NCBI GenBank assembly: GCA_946803715.1 | Contig: CAMPET010000174.1 | Span: forward strand, 3,120-21,194 | Reading direction: 5' to 3' | Source: Beroe ovata | Lineage: Eukaryota > Ctenophora > Nuda > Beroida > Beroidae | Length of the DNA stretch: 18,075 nucleotides | Part shown: positions 8,601-16,334 of the stretch, in pieces | How the letters are laid out: every line of letters begins with the position of its first letter | Numbering within the stretch: position 1 is the first letter of the stretch | Translations under genes and position numbers: made by a program | Notes under the pieces: generated by a model | The model's database searches: none | Seen by the model: only the letters and a program-made list of their open reading frames with translations | What the model was told of the DNA's origin: nothing

Positions 8601-11600
8601 CATGAATGAGTCCTAGGTTGTGGCCCAACTCATGAGAAATGATAGCTCCGAAATGCTTGGAATTACTCCGAGTGTTGCTGTTGACATTGCAGCAACTGCT
8701 CTGACAAATATTGCCCACGCCTGCCATCCCAACGGTCGGTCCGTCAAAGTCAACACCTCTGGAAATGTGATCAAGTTTCAGGGGCATATTCAATGTTGAG
8801 AATATCGACACGCCTAACATGAAATCATAACGATGATGAAACAGTAGTAGGCGATGAAATCATAACGATGATGAAACAGTAGTAGGCGAGTAACGTGGGG
8901 AGAGGAACTTCTCAACTTGGGATTCGAGTAGATAGGTTCATCCAATTGCACAGGGGGTGTCAAAAAAGGGAAAAAGGGTAAACGTTCACATCTCAGCTTC
9001 TGTTCGGAGTTTTCGGATAAAACTTGGAGGTGTGCTAGTTATCGGCAATATTTTTTTCACAAACATTTCACGTTCCTAGCACGAAAAATGTCCCATTGCT
9101 CAAGTTATCAGCAAAAAGTGACTTTTCAGTCTTAGTATATTTCTAACGCTGTCTATAACTCCAGCCGTGTTTAGTTTTTCACAATGACATTTGCAGTGTA
9201 GATAGACATCATTAACACCCACTTGCTTAAAAAATTTCAAGTATCTACAACAAAGTCAACTTCACCCATCGACAAAGCACGATCTGGGCATCGAAAATGA
9301 ATGCGAACTGCAACATAACAATTCCCAACTACTGGAGAGTAAATCCTGGAAATTTCATCAAGTTATCACAAAAAACGTCGGAGATATGCAAGTTTTTTGT
9401 AGAGCACACAGATGTGGAATGTGGATGTTTACTTTTGTCCACTTATTTCTGACACACCCTGTAGAATAAATGAGAACAATTGTTAATAATGCTAAGCTTA
9501 TGAATTAGACACCTCTCATATGAGAAACTATAGTCCTGTGCGCAGACAATACCCACGTCATGAGAATGCTGGAGTCGTGTTGTTTGAACTCTGACAACAG
9601 TGTTGAACGACGATATGCACGGAACGCTGACAACATCCGGGATGCAGCAGTAGACACGTTGATCTTATTCCCAGTAATCCAATTCTCCATGCCGAGAAGC
9701 GCAATCTTCATCCCCACCTGACGATATATCCAATCCACTTGGTGTATGGTACTCAGTGCAAATTCCTCCATAGCTGTGATGTTGTAGTTGAACTGCCGAT
9801 ACAGTCTGGTGTCGGTTACCACCACCACTTCTATTATCTGTCTCCTCTCTGTGGTGTCTGCGCGTCGCTGTCTACTCTGATAACCGGATACCGGCGATTC
9901 GAGGATGTAATCTGGTGGAGAAAAAAAACGTATTCAAAATCCTCAATTACTCCCAAGGCTAATAGATAAATAGATAACACCGTCCAACATTATATCCCTC
10001 TGGCTAATATCATAATAACTGCTGTTCAATGAAAGTGGCGCTAACCCATGGTCTCCACGGAATCTTGCTTTGGGAGGTCTGTATCGAGGGAAAGAACGTA
10101 GTTGTCAGAATCTGGAGTCAGGTACCATGTTTCATTGGGATATGAGATACTGCCCCTGTGACAATAATCAGGTATCAGTTCTCTCTCACATCATCATACT
10201 GTAACAGAGTAAGGAACCGAAAGAGTGGCAGTGAGCTGGAAGTTCCAACTCAGTCGGCAGTGACTGCCGATTGGTATGGGAAAAATACCAATACCACCCT
10301 ACAGCAAGTGTGTACTGAATATACCATGTGTGAGTTTCTTATGGTATCTGGTACTATAACTCAAACGGGGAAACTTTCCCACAGGTTTGTGGAATAACTT
10401 ATGTTAGAGTACAAAATTTTCTAGAACAATACTTTCCAAATCCCTCTGATGAGTAGACTAGATGTAGTGGCCATGAGATTATATAAAGTCACAATATGAA
10501 TATGGGCAATTTGTAGCTATAAGAAAACATTTGTTATTCATGTCCAACCTGAACAACCCAGAGCAGTTAGAGAGACTGACATGAGAATCTGAAAGATCGA
10601 CAACTCTGCCCTGATAATGACACTCTGTGTTCAGGGCATGGATTTCACGGTGTGTGTCAGTGACTTCGTGTCGATGTGCTCCTTTTGTTACAACCAGTCT
10701 GTTGATGGGTTTCATCAAGTTGTTAGTTCAAATAGCAGTGTTTGATAATTCAGTGAATAGTGAATAAAAATTCAGTGTCATTGTATAATGATTCAGTGAT
10801 AATTCAGTGCATAATACAATATCAGTTAAAAAGATTGTCATTGTGGGGATATTCAGTAGATATTTAGACTGTGCTGTAGATCATTTCCTATGAATCACAA
10901 AACAATCAAAAATGTCACATCAATTTTTAATGGGTTCTGATTATGGTGATTAAGATACTCCCAAAATCAATGGTGATTAAGGTTATTCATTGACAAATCC
11001 ATCTTCACTTAATTAGAGAGGCAATTAGCAAAAACCTATTCACTCTTATCTCCAGAGTAATTTCATCTGTTGAGTTTGATGATAACCTCAGTCTAAGGCT
11101 ATTTTTGTCCTGTGATTAAATAATATCCAATTGTACTCATATTTACAAATGAAATTCATGGAATCCATAAGTTTAATGAGTTTATTGGATTGAATCCATC
11201 TTCTTGGCTATTGTTGGTCATTTTAGTGAATAGTCCTAACTTCTAAGCTCTAGCATTGATGATTGAAAGCACATTTGAAGGTATGTAAATTTTGAGTTAT
11301 GAATCAAGTTGAGGTTTGTTAGAGCACATGTTTTAAAAGTTAATGAAATAATCTGCATAGATTAGTATCGTGGAAACTGGACAATCGATAGACAAGTACT
11401 TATAGGAAACAAAGCAAATACCATATGTTGCTTTTGCAAATGAACAATATGCTTCAATTCTGGGATTTCTGAAAGAGATTCTGTAGAAATTTGGATTGGA
11501 ATGAGTGAAACAGGATTAGTCAGATTGTGGAGCTTAAATGGGCTTACATGAATATCAATATGAGTAGGTACATGACCTATTGACCTACAATCAGTATGAA

Positions 11601-11742
11601 ATCTTCAAATCTATTTTGATCCTTTGGATAATAGGAATTGAATTTATTGGTGAGCATTGAGTAACTTACCACCCCAATATGTCAAGCAGACTGAGATGTG
11701 CATGACACATACAGCTAGCAATTGCAAGATCCCACATCTCAT
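5636..11742 (-). CDS. ADAM family transmembrane metalloprotease-disintegrin, apparently complete, 15 exons
   Basis: Reconstructed coding exons (minus strand, gene order): 11742-11670, 11480-11400, 11066-11009, 10698-10549, 10155-10046, 9911-9557, 8758-8595, 8268-8030, 7829-7653, 7099-6870, 6765-6567, 6443-6290, 6115-5971, 5864-5753, 5671-5636. All 14 introns are GT-AG, and every splice phase agrees with the next exon; the total is 2283 nt, or 760 residues plus stop. Domain order is the canonical one for ADAMs: signal peptide, prodomain, reprolysin zinc protease, disintegrin, ADAM cysteine-rich, EGF-like, transmembrane helix, cytoplasmic tail. ADAMs of this kind act at the cell surface or in the secretory route as sheddases and adhesion proteins, and the intact zinc motif suggests an active enzyme. 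The architecture resembles the ADAM8/9/12/15/19/33 group, but I cannot assign an ortholog. Exons from 10698 to 5753 are well supported by homology. Exons 1-3 and the last exon rest mainly on phase and splice signals. Confidence 0.93.
5753..6115 (-). CDS. ADAM exons 13-14: transmembrane helix and proline-rich cytoplasmic tail
   Basis: Exon 13 (6115-5971) encodes a very hydrophobic run, IIPLVVPVVVVALIIVPLII then VGFLLF, followed by the stop-transfer residues RRH: a single transmembrane segment. It leaves in phase 2 at CT|GTAAGT. Without splicing, translation would stop at TAA immediately after the donor. Exon 14 (5864-5753) follows acceptor AACCCAG and reads MRLKSVSRRPPPPPPTREAG and EKCVVIENK. 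The basic residues before six prolines resemble a class I SH3 ligand, as in tails of several ADAMs that bind Src-family kinases or adaptor proteins. It ends at AAG|GTTTGT in phase 0. SH3 binding is inference. Confidence 0.88.
6152..6204. repeat. imperfect hairpin in ADAM intron 12
   Basis: TTACACTGCTATACTGTAC (6152-6170) pairs with CTGTACAGTATGCAGTGTA (6186-6204), with about one bulge and a 15-base loop, inside a 174-bp intron. The sequence is low-complexity (ACTGTA/TACAGT), so this may be a simple-repeat expansion. Confidence 0.6.
6290..7099 (-). CDS. ADAM exons 10-12: cysteine-rich and EGF-like domains
   Basis: Exon 10 (7099-6870) starts CPTNQFHQDGTECESGTGYC and runs through CYTQLNTRGTSTGNCG. 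Exon 11 (6765-6567) reads DVFCGKLFCDVP and ends YDGTKCGDSK. Exon 12 (6443-6290) continues WCMSGECVEF, closing the ADAM cysteine-rich domain, then gives an EGF-like module with six cysteines (CPSPGGMECGGRGSCNDLNQ, then CHCHAGYDPITNC). Donors are GC|GTTAGT, AAG|GTATGT and CG|GTAAGG, and the phases (2, 0, 1) match the following acceptors. Exons 10-12 are separated by introns of only 104 and 123 bp; a third, 174-bp intron follows exon 12. Confidence 0.94.
7170..7285. repeat. small inverted repeat with GC-rich interior in ADAM intron 9
   Basis: CAGATTTTGGAA (7170-7181) is inverted as TTCCAAAATCTG (7274-7285). The interior holds two AATTCCCACG(A/C)CGCGC motifs (about 7218-7264). It could be a tiny inverted-repeat element; no target duplication is visible. 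Confidence 0.4.
7653..8268 (-). CDS. ADAM exons 8-9: Met-turn and disintegrin domain
   Basis: Exon 8 (8268-8030) supplies CECPPYEDDCVMS, containing the Met-turn, then FSDCSKQYL and the start of the disintegrin domain, DPVCGNGFVEEGEECDCGTE. Exon 9 (7829-7653) continues with CLSNDPCCEPVGCQLKPGAQ, CYSGECCDQC and the adhesive-loop region CRPATSECDLVEYCNGT. The loop carries the usual ECD of membrane ADAMs, not RGD. Splice sites are GAG|GTGAGA (8030/8029) and CACACAG|GAATGC (7830/7829), both phase 0, and the exon ends at CACAG|GTGAGA (7653/7652). The cysteine spacing is that of a full disintegrin domain. Confidence 0.95.
7879..8010. repeat. 61-bp tandem duplication in ADAM intron 8
   Basis: Units 7879-7939 and 7950-8010, starting AATACAATTGGTGAGC and ending CCCTCGCCCA, differ at only two positions and are separated by 10 bp. 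The second unit ends 20 bp from the exon 8 donor. This is intronic and does not alter coding sequence. Confidence 0.92.
8278..8478. repeat. minisatellite in ADAM intron 7
   Basis: Degenerate tandem repeats of GTGTTACAGATGGTGTTATG with alternating linkers (TATCACAG, TGTTACA). The first repeats have a period of about 28 bp. It abuts the acceptor of exon 8 (8268) within about 10 bp, so it forms the pyrimidine-poor region upstream of that splice site on the minus strand. The open frame across it is an artefact of the repeat. Confidence 0.85.
8595..8758 (-). CDS. ADAM exon 7: zinc-binding active site
   Basis: After the acceptor TTTCCAG (8759) the exon reads TGVDFDGPTVGMAGVGNIC across the junction, then the active-site helix ISHELGHNLGLIHD. 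All three zinc-ligand histidines, the catalytic glutamate and the following aspartate of HExxHxxGxxHD are present. The exon leaves in phase 1 at AAAC|GTAAGA. The open frame upstream of 8758 (to about 8820) is intron: joining exon 6 at AC|GTGGGT (9557/9556) restores the standard HD-x(5)-TGVDF spacing. The intron between exons 6 and 7 (798 bp) is the longest because it hosts an inverted-repeat element. Confidence 0.95.
8819..8888. repeat. perfect 35-bp tandem duplication in ADAM intron 6
   Basis: The unit ATGAAATCATAACGATGATG...AGTAGGCG occupies 8819-8853 and is repeated without change at 8854-8888. Exact identity suggests a recent event. Confidence 0.95.
8951..9461. mobile_element. 511-bp inverted-repeat element in ADAM intron 6
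   Basis: The left end CAGGGGGTGTCAAAAAAGGG and the right end, read inward as CAGGGTGTGTCAGAAATAAG, match imperfectly for about 35 bp and then share GTAAAC. CAGGGTGT-type termini occur in several cut-and-paste superfamilies, including mariner-like and ISL2EU-like elements (established knowledge). TA follows the right end and CA precedes the left, so a TA target duplication is possible but eroded. There is no transposase frame, so it is non-autonomous. It accounts for most of the longest ADAM intron. Confidence 0.75.
9557..10698 (-). CDS. ADAM exons 4-6: prodomain core, furin site and first half of protease domain
   Basis: Exon 4 (10698-10549) encodes LNTECHYQGRVVDLSDSHVS and SNCSGLF, the diagnostic ADAM propeptide motif with its two conserved cysteines. 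A shorter alternative for exon 4 starts at 10624 (ACACAG|AG). Exon 5 (10155-10046) encodes GSISYPNETWYL, matching the usual strand after CSGL. Exon 6 (9911-9557) carries the proprotein-convertase site RQRR (codons 9873-9862). It then enters the catalytic domain with VVVVTDTRLYRQFNYNITAM and VDWIYRQVGMKIALLGMENW, ending in QHDSSILM. No cysteine lies between SNCSG and RQRR, so the usual cysteine switch is not visible. Intron 4 (10156-10548) and intron 5 (9912-10045) have good signals. Confidence 0.93.
10748..10809. repeat. four ATTCAGTG motifs in ADAM intron 4-exon upstream region
   Basis: ATTCAGTG occurs at 10748-10755, 10770-10777, 10791-10798 and 10802-10809 in AT-rich intron sequence between ADAM exons 3 and 4. 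Spacing is about 21, 21 and 11 bp. It looks like a decayed tandem repeat. Confidence 0.7.
11009..11480 (-). CDS. ADAM exons 2-3: N-terminal prodomain (tentative)
   Basis: Exon 2 (11480-11400) follows a pyrimidine-rich acceptor (ATTTCTACAG). It enters in phase 1, encodes SLSEIPELKHIVHLQKQHMV and a few more residues, and leaves in phase 1 at a modest A|GTACTT donor. Exon 3 (11066-11009) encodes EITLEIRVNRFLLIASLI and leaves in phase 2 at AA|GTGAAG. The exon 3 peptide has the alternating beta-strand pattern of the ADAM prodomain segment just before the conserved Cys-Tyr/His-Tyr-x-Gly motif. An alternative exon 3 donor at 11036/11035 (AG|GTTTTT) is also in phase but would drop part of that match. 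Exon 2 is the least certain internal exon: joining exon 1 directly to exon 3 also keeps frame. Confidence 0.5.
11670..11742 (-). CDS. ADAM exon 1: start codon and signal peptide
   Basis: The ATG at 11742-11740 opens 24 codons (MRCGILQLLAVCVMHISVC, then LTYWG). This is one basic residue followed by a hydrophobic stretch, as expected of a secretory signal peptide. The exon ends in phase 1 at a strong GGTG|GTAAGT donor, intron from 11669. Position -3 before the ATG is A, a favourable context. The bases just upstream (ATATTTCAG) also look like a splice acceptor, so a non-coding 5' exon further upstream is possible. No homology can be shown for a signal peptide; the call rests on hydrophobicity, the donor, and the correct phase and position for the rest of the ADAM gene. 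Confidence 0.65.
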
Positions 11743-11821
11743 GCTGAAATATCAGAATAAGATAGGACCTATTGTAATGACTAGAATGCATATAAGTGAT
11801 TATAGTTGATTGCAAACAAGA

Positions 11822-13884
11822 ATTGTGCTTGCGTCCCTGTTAGGCAGGCACTTTATTTCCCTCCCCAATCGGGAAGGCAGCAGTGAGATGGGAAATGAAA
11901 TATTGTGTAAGATTTGAGATGTCGGGTGTGCGGTGCAGTCACATAAGTACAATGTCAAAGATTCTGCTTGCGTGTGGTTGAATTCAGTTGGTTGTTTGCT
12001 TCACGAATTTGTTTCGTTTATCATGCGTGCTCGTATAATGTAACTAATGTTGTTATATTACAATCTCCATGTTGCCGAGGCAAATGGGAATCAGAATATG
12101 GCATGAAGTTTTGTCTTGTCATAGAATAAATAGTCTGCTGCCCCTGTTTCCCGAAAAATGACTGTGAAGCCATCAGCTCATGTTATATGAAATACTAAGG
12201 AGCCCGCCAAGAAGTCCCAATAAAAAATGAACATCAATGCATGAATGATAGTTGAACGACTAACATATTGTGAAAAATGTTGAATATAGTAGCATAAATC
12301 CAGATTCCAGATCAAGAGCGATCACAGCAACAGGTCAAGCAGAAACAATATTTGGGAGATCTGACTGTCATAAATCTGCATGTGCATCTCTTGTCTTCCC
12401 TATTCAACTGTTATCTCATTATTAATACACAAAAATACTAAAAAGAAGTCACACATTCTTGATTCTTGACACAACATGATTAGATGAAACTAAGCTAACA
12501 CCCTGTGCGTGCCACAATGTTCGATTTTTCAAATCACAAATTTAATTAAAATAAATGATAAAGGGTCCACTGGTCCAAATATTGACATGTGCATATGGTG
12601 GGATAAAAATCAAACCCACATTTGGTGTTCTTTATAATGTCAAAATAATGTCTCACATTGTCAGATGAAATCTGACAAGTCTCACACTTTCAGTCTTGCC
12701 TGGATGGCGATGCTAGGCTCAGCAGACGCGAGCTTTACTCGGTAATCTGAAAAGTCATAAAAAGGAGACGCGCAGCGCGCGCGGAGTATCTGAACTGGGT
12801 CACGCAGCGCGGGAGCAGTAAACAGTAAAGCGACAATCAGCAACAGCGATTTGAGAATAACATGTGGCGTGGGCGTGCGCGCCCTGCACCGGATGATATC
12901 TGTCCACTGTTTAATTTCTTGCGCGCGCCGCGCGGCCGGCGCAAGAAACAGTGGACAGATAACATCCGGCGCAAAGCTAAGATTGCCTGGCTGGCGATGC
13001 TAGGCCCAGCTGACACGAAGTCTGCTGCACTCTGCAGAGAATTATTTTGCGGCACGCGCACGCGAGCAATAAAATTATTGACAGGGGCTATAAATTACCA
13101 TTGCCGGATGTTATCTGTCCTCTGTTTCTTGCGCGCGGCGCGCGCGCCTTCATCGACAGCCAACGACAAAGACAGCTTTGTCGAGCGAAGCCAGACCGCT
13201 AGGATGCAAGCCGCGAATGCGCCGCGCCCACATTGAAATTCTCGACAGGGGCAATCATGTCGATCGACAAAGACGGCCAGCCAATTACAATCTTATATCA
13301 CACAGCTATTAGTATTAGATCCTATTTTGCCGCTTCAGCCGGGCCCGGCCATTGGCCAGCTAGCAGTTCACTTTCAGTAGTTCACGGCATGACAGACTCA
13401 CAGTAAAATGATTTAGAAAATCATTGATAATGATAACTGTTTGACAGTTTGAAATGTATTACTATTATAGTATTAGTTGGACAACTAAAAAGGTGTCCTA
13501 ACTCCACATAGGAATAGTTAGTGTTTCGTGAAGGATCCCCAAGTTGAGGTACCGGTATTGCACAGAGTCTAAGTGCTTTAAGCTTGAGTTAAGTATTTTG
13601 AGTCAGAAATCAATGAGTTTCAGTTAGCAACATTCTGAGTCGGGTGCAGCATTTCTCTCACTGTCGGCAGTCTGAATGAGAATCCCCCTCAGTCGCACAT
13701 CATGATCAACCGAACTGAAAAGAGAAGATGGGTAATCAGAATCTCAAATCCACTCCTTCCGTTCACAATTACGAATCAAGTTACGAATCAATTTAAAATT
13801 AAAATTATCGCTGATCGCGTATCGACATGAATGAACATGAATTCAATCGATTTCCGGCAGGTCGAATGGGATTTCATTTATACC
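11822..13884. repeat. direct duplication, copy 1
   Basis: Begins ATTGTGCTTGCGTCCCTGTT and ends ATTTCATTTATACC just before the N at 13885. It matches 13886-16334 along its length, with many small differences and several indels. Left segment 11822-12660 corresponds to 13886-15130; right segment 13236-13884 corresponds to 15683-16334. A private insertion lies at about 12880-13170, made of a hairpin (12889-12971) plus further GC-rich foldback pieces. The start lies about 80 bp upstream of the ADAM start codon, so the ADAM promoter probably lies in or next to this copy. No protein-coding function is evident. Confidence 0.93.
12722..13170. mobile_element. cluster of GC-rich foldback elements in duplication copy 1
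   Basis: Contains a GC-rich module in + orientation (12735-12815: GGAGACGCGCAGCGCGCGCGGAG). A hairpin with GGATGATATCTGTCCACTGT (12891) pairs with ACAGTGGACAGATAACATCC (12947-12966). A copy of the TTGCCTGG...GCGATGCTAGGCCC end lies at about 12986, and a half-copy of the TTGCCGGATGTTATCTGTCC end at about 13105. Sequences such as GCGCGCCGCGCGGCCGGCGC form the turn. Open frames across this cluster are by-products of palindromic GC-rich DNA. Confidence 0.75.
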
Positions 13885-14555
13885 NATTGTGCTTGCGTCC
13901 CTGTTAGGCAGGCACTTTCTTTCCCTACCAGAAAGGTAGCAGTGAGATGGGAAATGAAATATTGTGTAAGATTTGAGATGCCGGGTGTGCGGTGCAGCCA
14001 CATGAGTACAATGTGCACGGTTGAATTCCGTTGGTCGTTTGCTTCACGAATTTGTTTTGTTTATCATGCGTGCTCGTATAATGCAACTAATGTTGTTTCA
14101 TTACAATCTCCATGTTGCAGAGGCAAATTGGAATCAGAATATGGCATGAAGTTTTGTCTTGTCATAGAATAAATAGTCTGCTGCCCCTGTTTCCCGATAA
14201 ATGACTGTGAAGCCATCAGCTCATGTTATATGAAATACTAAGGAGCCCGCCAAGAAGTCCCGATAAACAATGAACATCAATGCATGAATGACAGTTGAAC
14301 GACTAACATATCGTGAAAAATGTTGAACATAGTATCATAAATCCAGATTCCAGATCAAGAGCGATTACAGCAACAGGTCATACAGTGTGTGCCTTGATTC
14401 GGTGCAAAGCAGAAACAATATTTGGGAGATCTGGCTGTCATAAATCTGCATGTGCATCTCTTTTCCTCCCAATTCAACTGTTATCTCATTATCAATACAC
14501 AAAAATACTTAAGAGAAGTCACATATTCTTGATTCTTGACACAACATGATTAGAT

Positions 14556-14954
14556 AAAAAAATAAATAAAATAAAAAGGATAATGGTATTTAACCATCTC
14601 AATTCTCTAACACTGAAAAGAAACATTCACAGCCATTTGAAAAAACACCACCTTTAAACTCAGGTGTCCAATGAATCTGTGCACACGTTGCGCGCCCCTG
14701 TTCTACTCAGTGAACTGAAAAGTCGTAGAAAGACGCGCAGCGCGCGCGGAGTATTTGGGTCCTGCAGCGCGGGAACAAATGAATCCATAAAAGAGCAATC
14801 ACATTTAGAGGAAGAAGAACTGCTAACCAATGTTAATGCCCCTTTTCTTTGCAACATAGGGGTGACTTTTCAGATAGTCATTAAATCTAGATTTGTTATC
14901 TAAGTAGCTAGGACCTTCAATTTTCTGTAATACTAGCGTGGACACATACCAAAA
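14556..14954. mobile_element. 399-bp insertion with 10-bp target duplication
   Basis: ATGATTAGAT occurs at 14546-14555 and 14955-14964. Copy 1 has the same site once and uninterrupted (12476-12485), so the intervening 399 bp are an insertion. It begins with an A-rich stretch (AAAAAAATAAATAAAATAAA) and has no inverted ends. It carries one GC-rich module (14679-14774) with TGCACACGTTGCGCGCCCCT and GACGCGCAGCGCGCGCGGAG. The open frames across it on both strands are probably fortuitous. It may be a retroposed or composite sequence; the class is unknown. Confidence 0.85.
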
Positions 14955-15187
14955 ATGATTAGATGAAGCTAAGCTAACACCCTGTGCGTGCCACAATGTT
15001 CGATTTTTCAGATCACAAATTTGATTAAAATAAATGATTAAGGGTTCACTGGTCCAAATATTGACATGTGCATATCGTGGGATATAAATCAAAACCACAT
15101 TTGGTGTTCTTTATAATGTCAAAATAATGTCTCACACTTTCACAGTCTTGCCTGGCGATGCTAGGCTCAGCAGACGCGAGCTGTGAA

Positions 15188-15273
15188 GCATGTGCACAAT
15201 TTGCGCACCCCTTATTTACTCAGTAATCTGAAAAGTCATAAAAAGGAGACGCGCAGCGCGCGCGGAGTACCTG
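15188..15273 (+). repeat. GC-rich module, copy in duplication copy 2
   Basis: Shares GTGCACA, TACTCAGTAATCTGAAAAGTC and GGAGACGCGCAGCGCGCGCG with modules at 12722-12815 and 14679-14774 (+) and with 3480-3585 and 3855-3901 (inverted). Five occurrences in 18 kb, in different flanking contexts, show that it is dispersed. Confidence 0.8.
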
Positions 15274-15281
15274 CACTGGGT

Positions 15282-15367
15282 TTGGCTGTCGATGATAGCC
15301 CCTATCGAGAATTTCATTGCGCGCGCGCCGCAAATTATTCTCAGCTGGGCCTAGCATCGCCAGGCAA
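15282..15367. mobile_element. 86-bp MITE with 8-bp target duplication
   Basis: Flanked by CACTGGGT at 15274-15281 and 15368-15375. The ends are imperfect inverted repeats: TTGGCTGTCGATGATAGCCC against TTGCCTGGCGATGCTAGGCC. Copy 1 has the unoccupied site (ACTGGGTCACGCAGCGCGG at 12794-12812). Eight-bp duplications are typical of hAT and P superfamily elements; the termini do not let me decide. Confidence 0.88.
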
Positions 15368-15380
15368 CACTGGGTCACGC

Positions 15381-15504
15381 TTATCAGATGTTACCTGACC
15401 TGTTTCTCGCGCGAGCGCGCCTTCATCGAAGGCCGAAACTGTTTCGGCCTTCGATGCAATGAAGGCGCGCGAGAAACAGGTCAGATATAGATAACATCTG
15501 ACAA
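15381..15504. mobile_element. 124-bp foldback MITE with 8-bp target duplication
   Basis: Flanked by GGTCACGC at 15373-15380 and 15505-15512; copy 1 has this sequence once (12798-12805). The element is nearly a full palindrome. The left arm TTATCAGATGTTA...CTGACCTGTTTCTCGCGC matches the right arm read inward as TTGTCAGATGTTATC...CTGACCTGTTTCTCGCGC, and the centre (GGCCGAAAC/GTTTCGGCC) also pairs. It is related to the element at 3588-3697. Confidence 0.9.
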
Positions 15505-16334
15505 GGTCACGCAGCGCGGAAACGAACAGTACAGCGCAATCAGCACCAGCGGTCTGCACTGAGGATAATATGCGGCGCGGCGCGTAATGAAATTCTCGAC
15601 TGGGGCTATTATTATATCGACATAGACAGATTTGTCGAGTGATGCCAGTGGCCAGACCGCTGATGCATGCCGCGAATGCGCCGAGCGCGCATATTGAAAT
15701 TCTCGACAGGGCCAGGGGCTATCATTCCGATCGACAAAGACGGCCAGCCAATTGCAATCTTATACTACACAGCTAATGCTATTAGATCCTATTTTGCCGC
15801 TTCAGCCGGGCCCGGCCTGCGGCCATTGGCCAGCTAGCAGTTCAGTAGTTCACGGCATGACAGACTCAGAATAAAATGATTTAGAAAATCATTGATAATG
15901 ATAACTGTTTGACAGTTTAAAATGTATTATAGTTGGACAACTAAAAAGGTGTCCTAACTCCACATAAATAGGAATAGTTAGTGTTTCGTGAAGGATCCCC
16001 AAGTTGAGGTACCGGTATTGCACAGAGTCTAAGTGCTTTAAGCTTGAGTTAAGTATTTTGAGTCAGAAATCAATGAGTTTCAGTTACTGTTAGCAACATT
16101 CTGAGTCGGGCGCAGCATTTCTCTCACTGTCGGCAGTCTGAATGAGAATCCCCCTCAGTCGCACATCATGATCAACCGAACTGAAAAGAGAAGATGGGTA
16201 ATCAGAATTTCAAATCCACTCCTTCCGTTCACAATTACGAATCAAGTTATTAAAATTAAAATTATCGCTTATCGACATGAATGGACATGAATTCAATCGA
16301 TTTCCGGCAGGTCGAATGGGATTTCATTCATACC

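Larger units (their letters stand above)
13886..16334. repeat. direct duplication, copy 2
   Basis: Second copy of the 11822-13884 segment, about 390 bp longer because of private insertions at 14556-14954, 15282-15367 and 15381-15504, and small gains such as one near 14380. It lacks the 12880-13170 cluster of copy 1. Both copies keep the block with GCCGCTTCAGCCGGGCCCGG and the block GGATCCCCAAGTTGAGGTAC. No gene is recognised within it. Confidence 0.93.

Noticed and set aside
12837-13236. Arg/Ala-rich open frames on both strands.
   Set aside because: They fall on GC-rich palindromic elements, where stop codons are scarce by composition.
14823-15098. A 91-codon minus-strand open frame as a transposase or other gene.
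   Set aside because: It straddles the boundary of the 399-bp insertion, so half lies in inserted and half in host sequence; no domain is visible.
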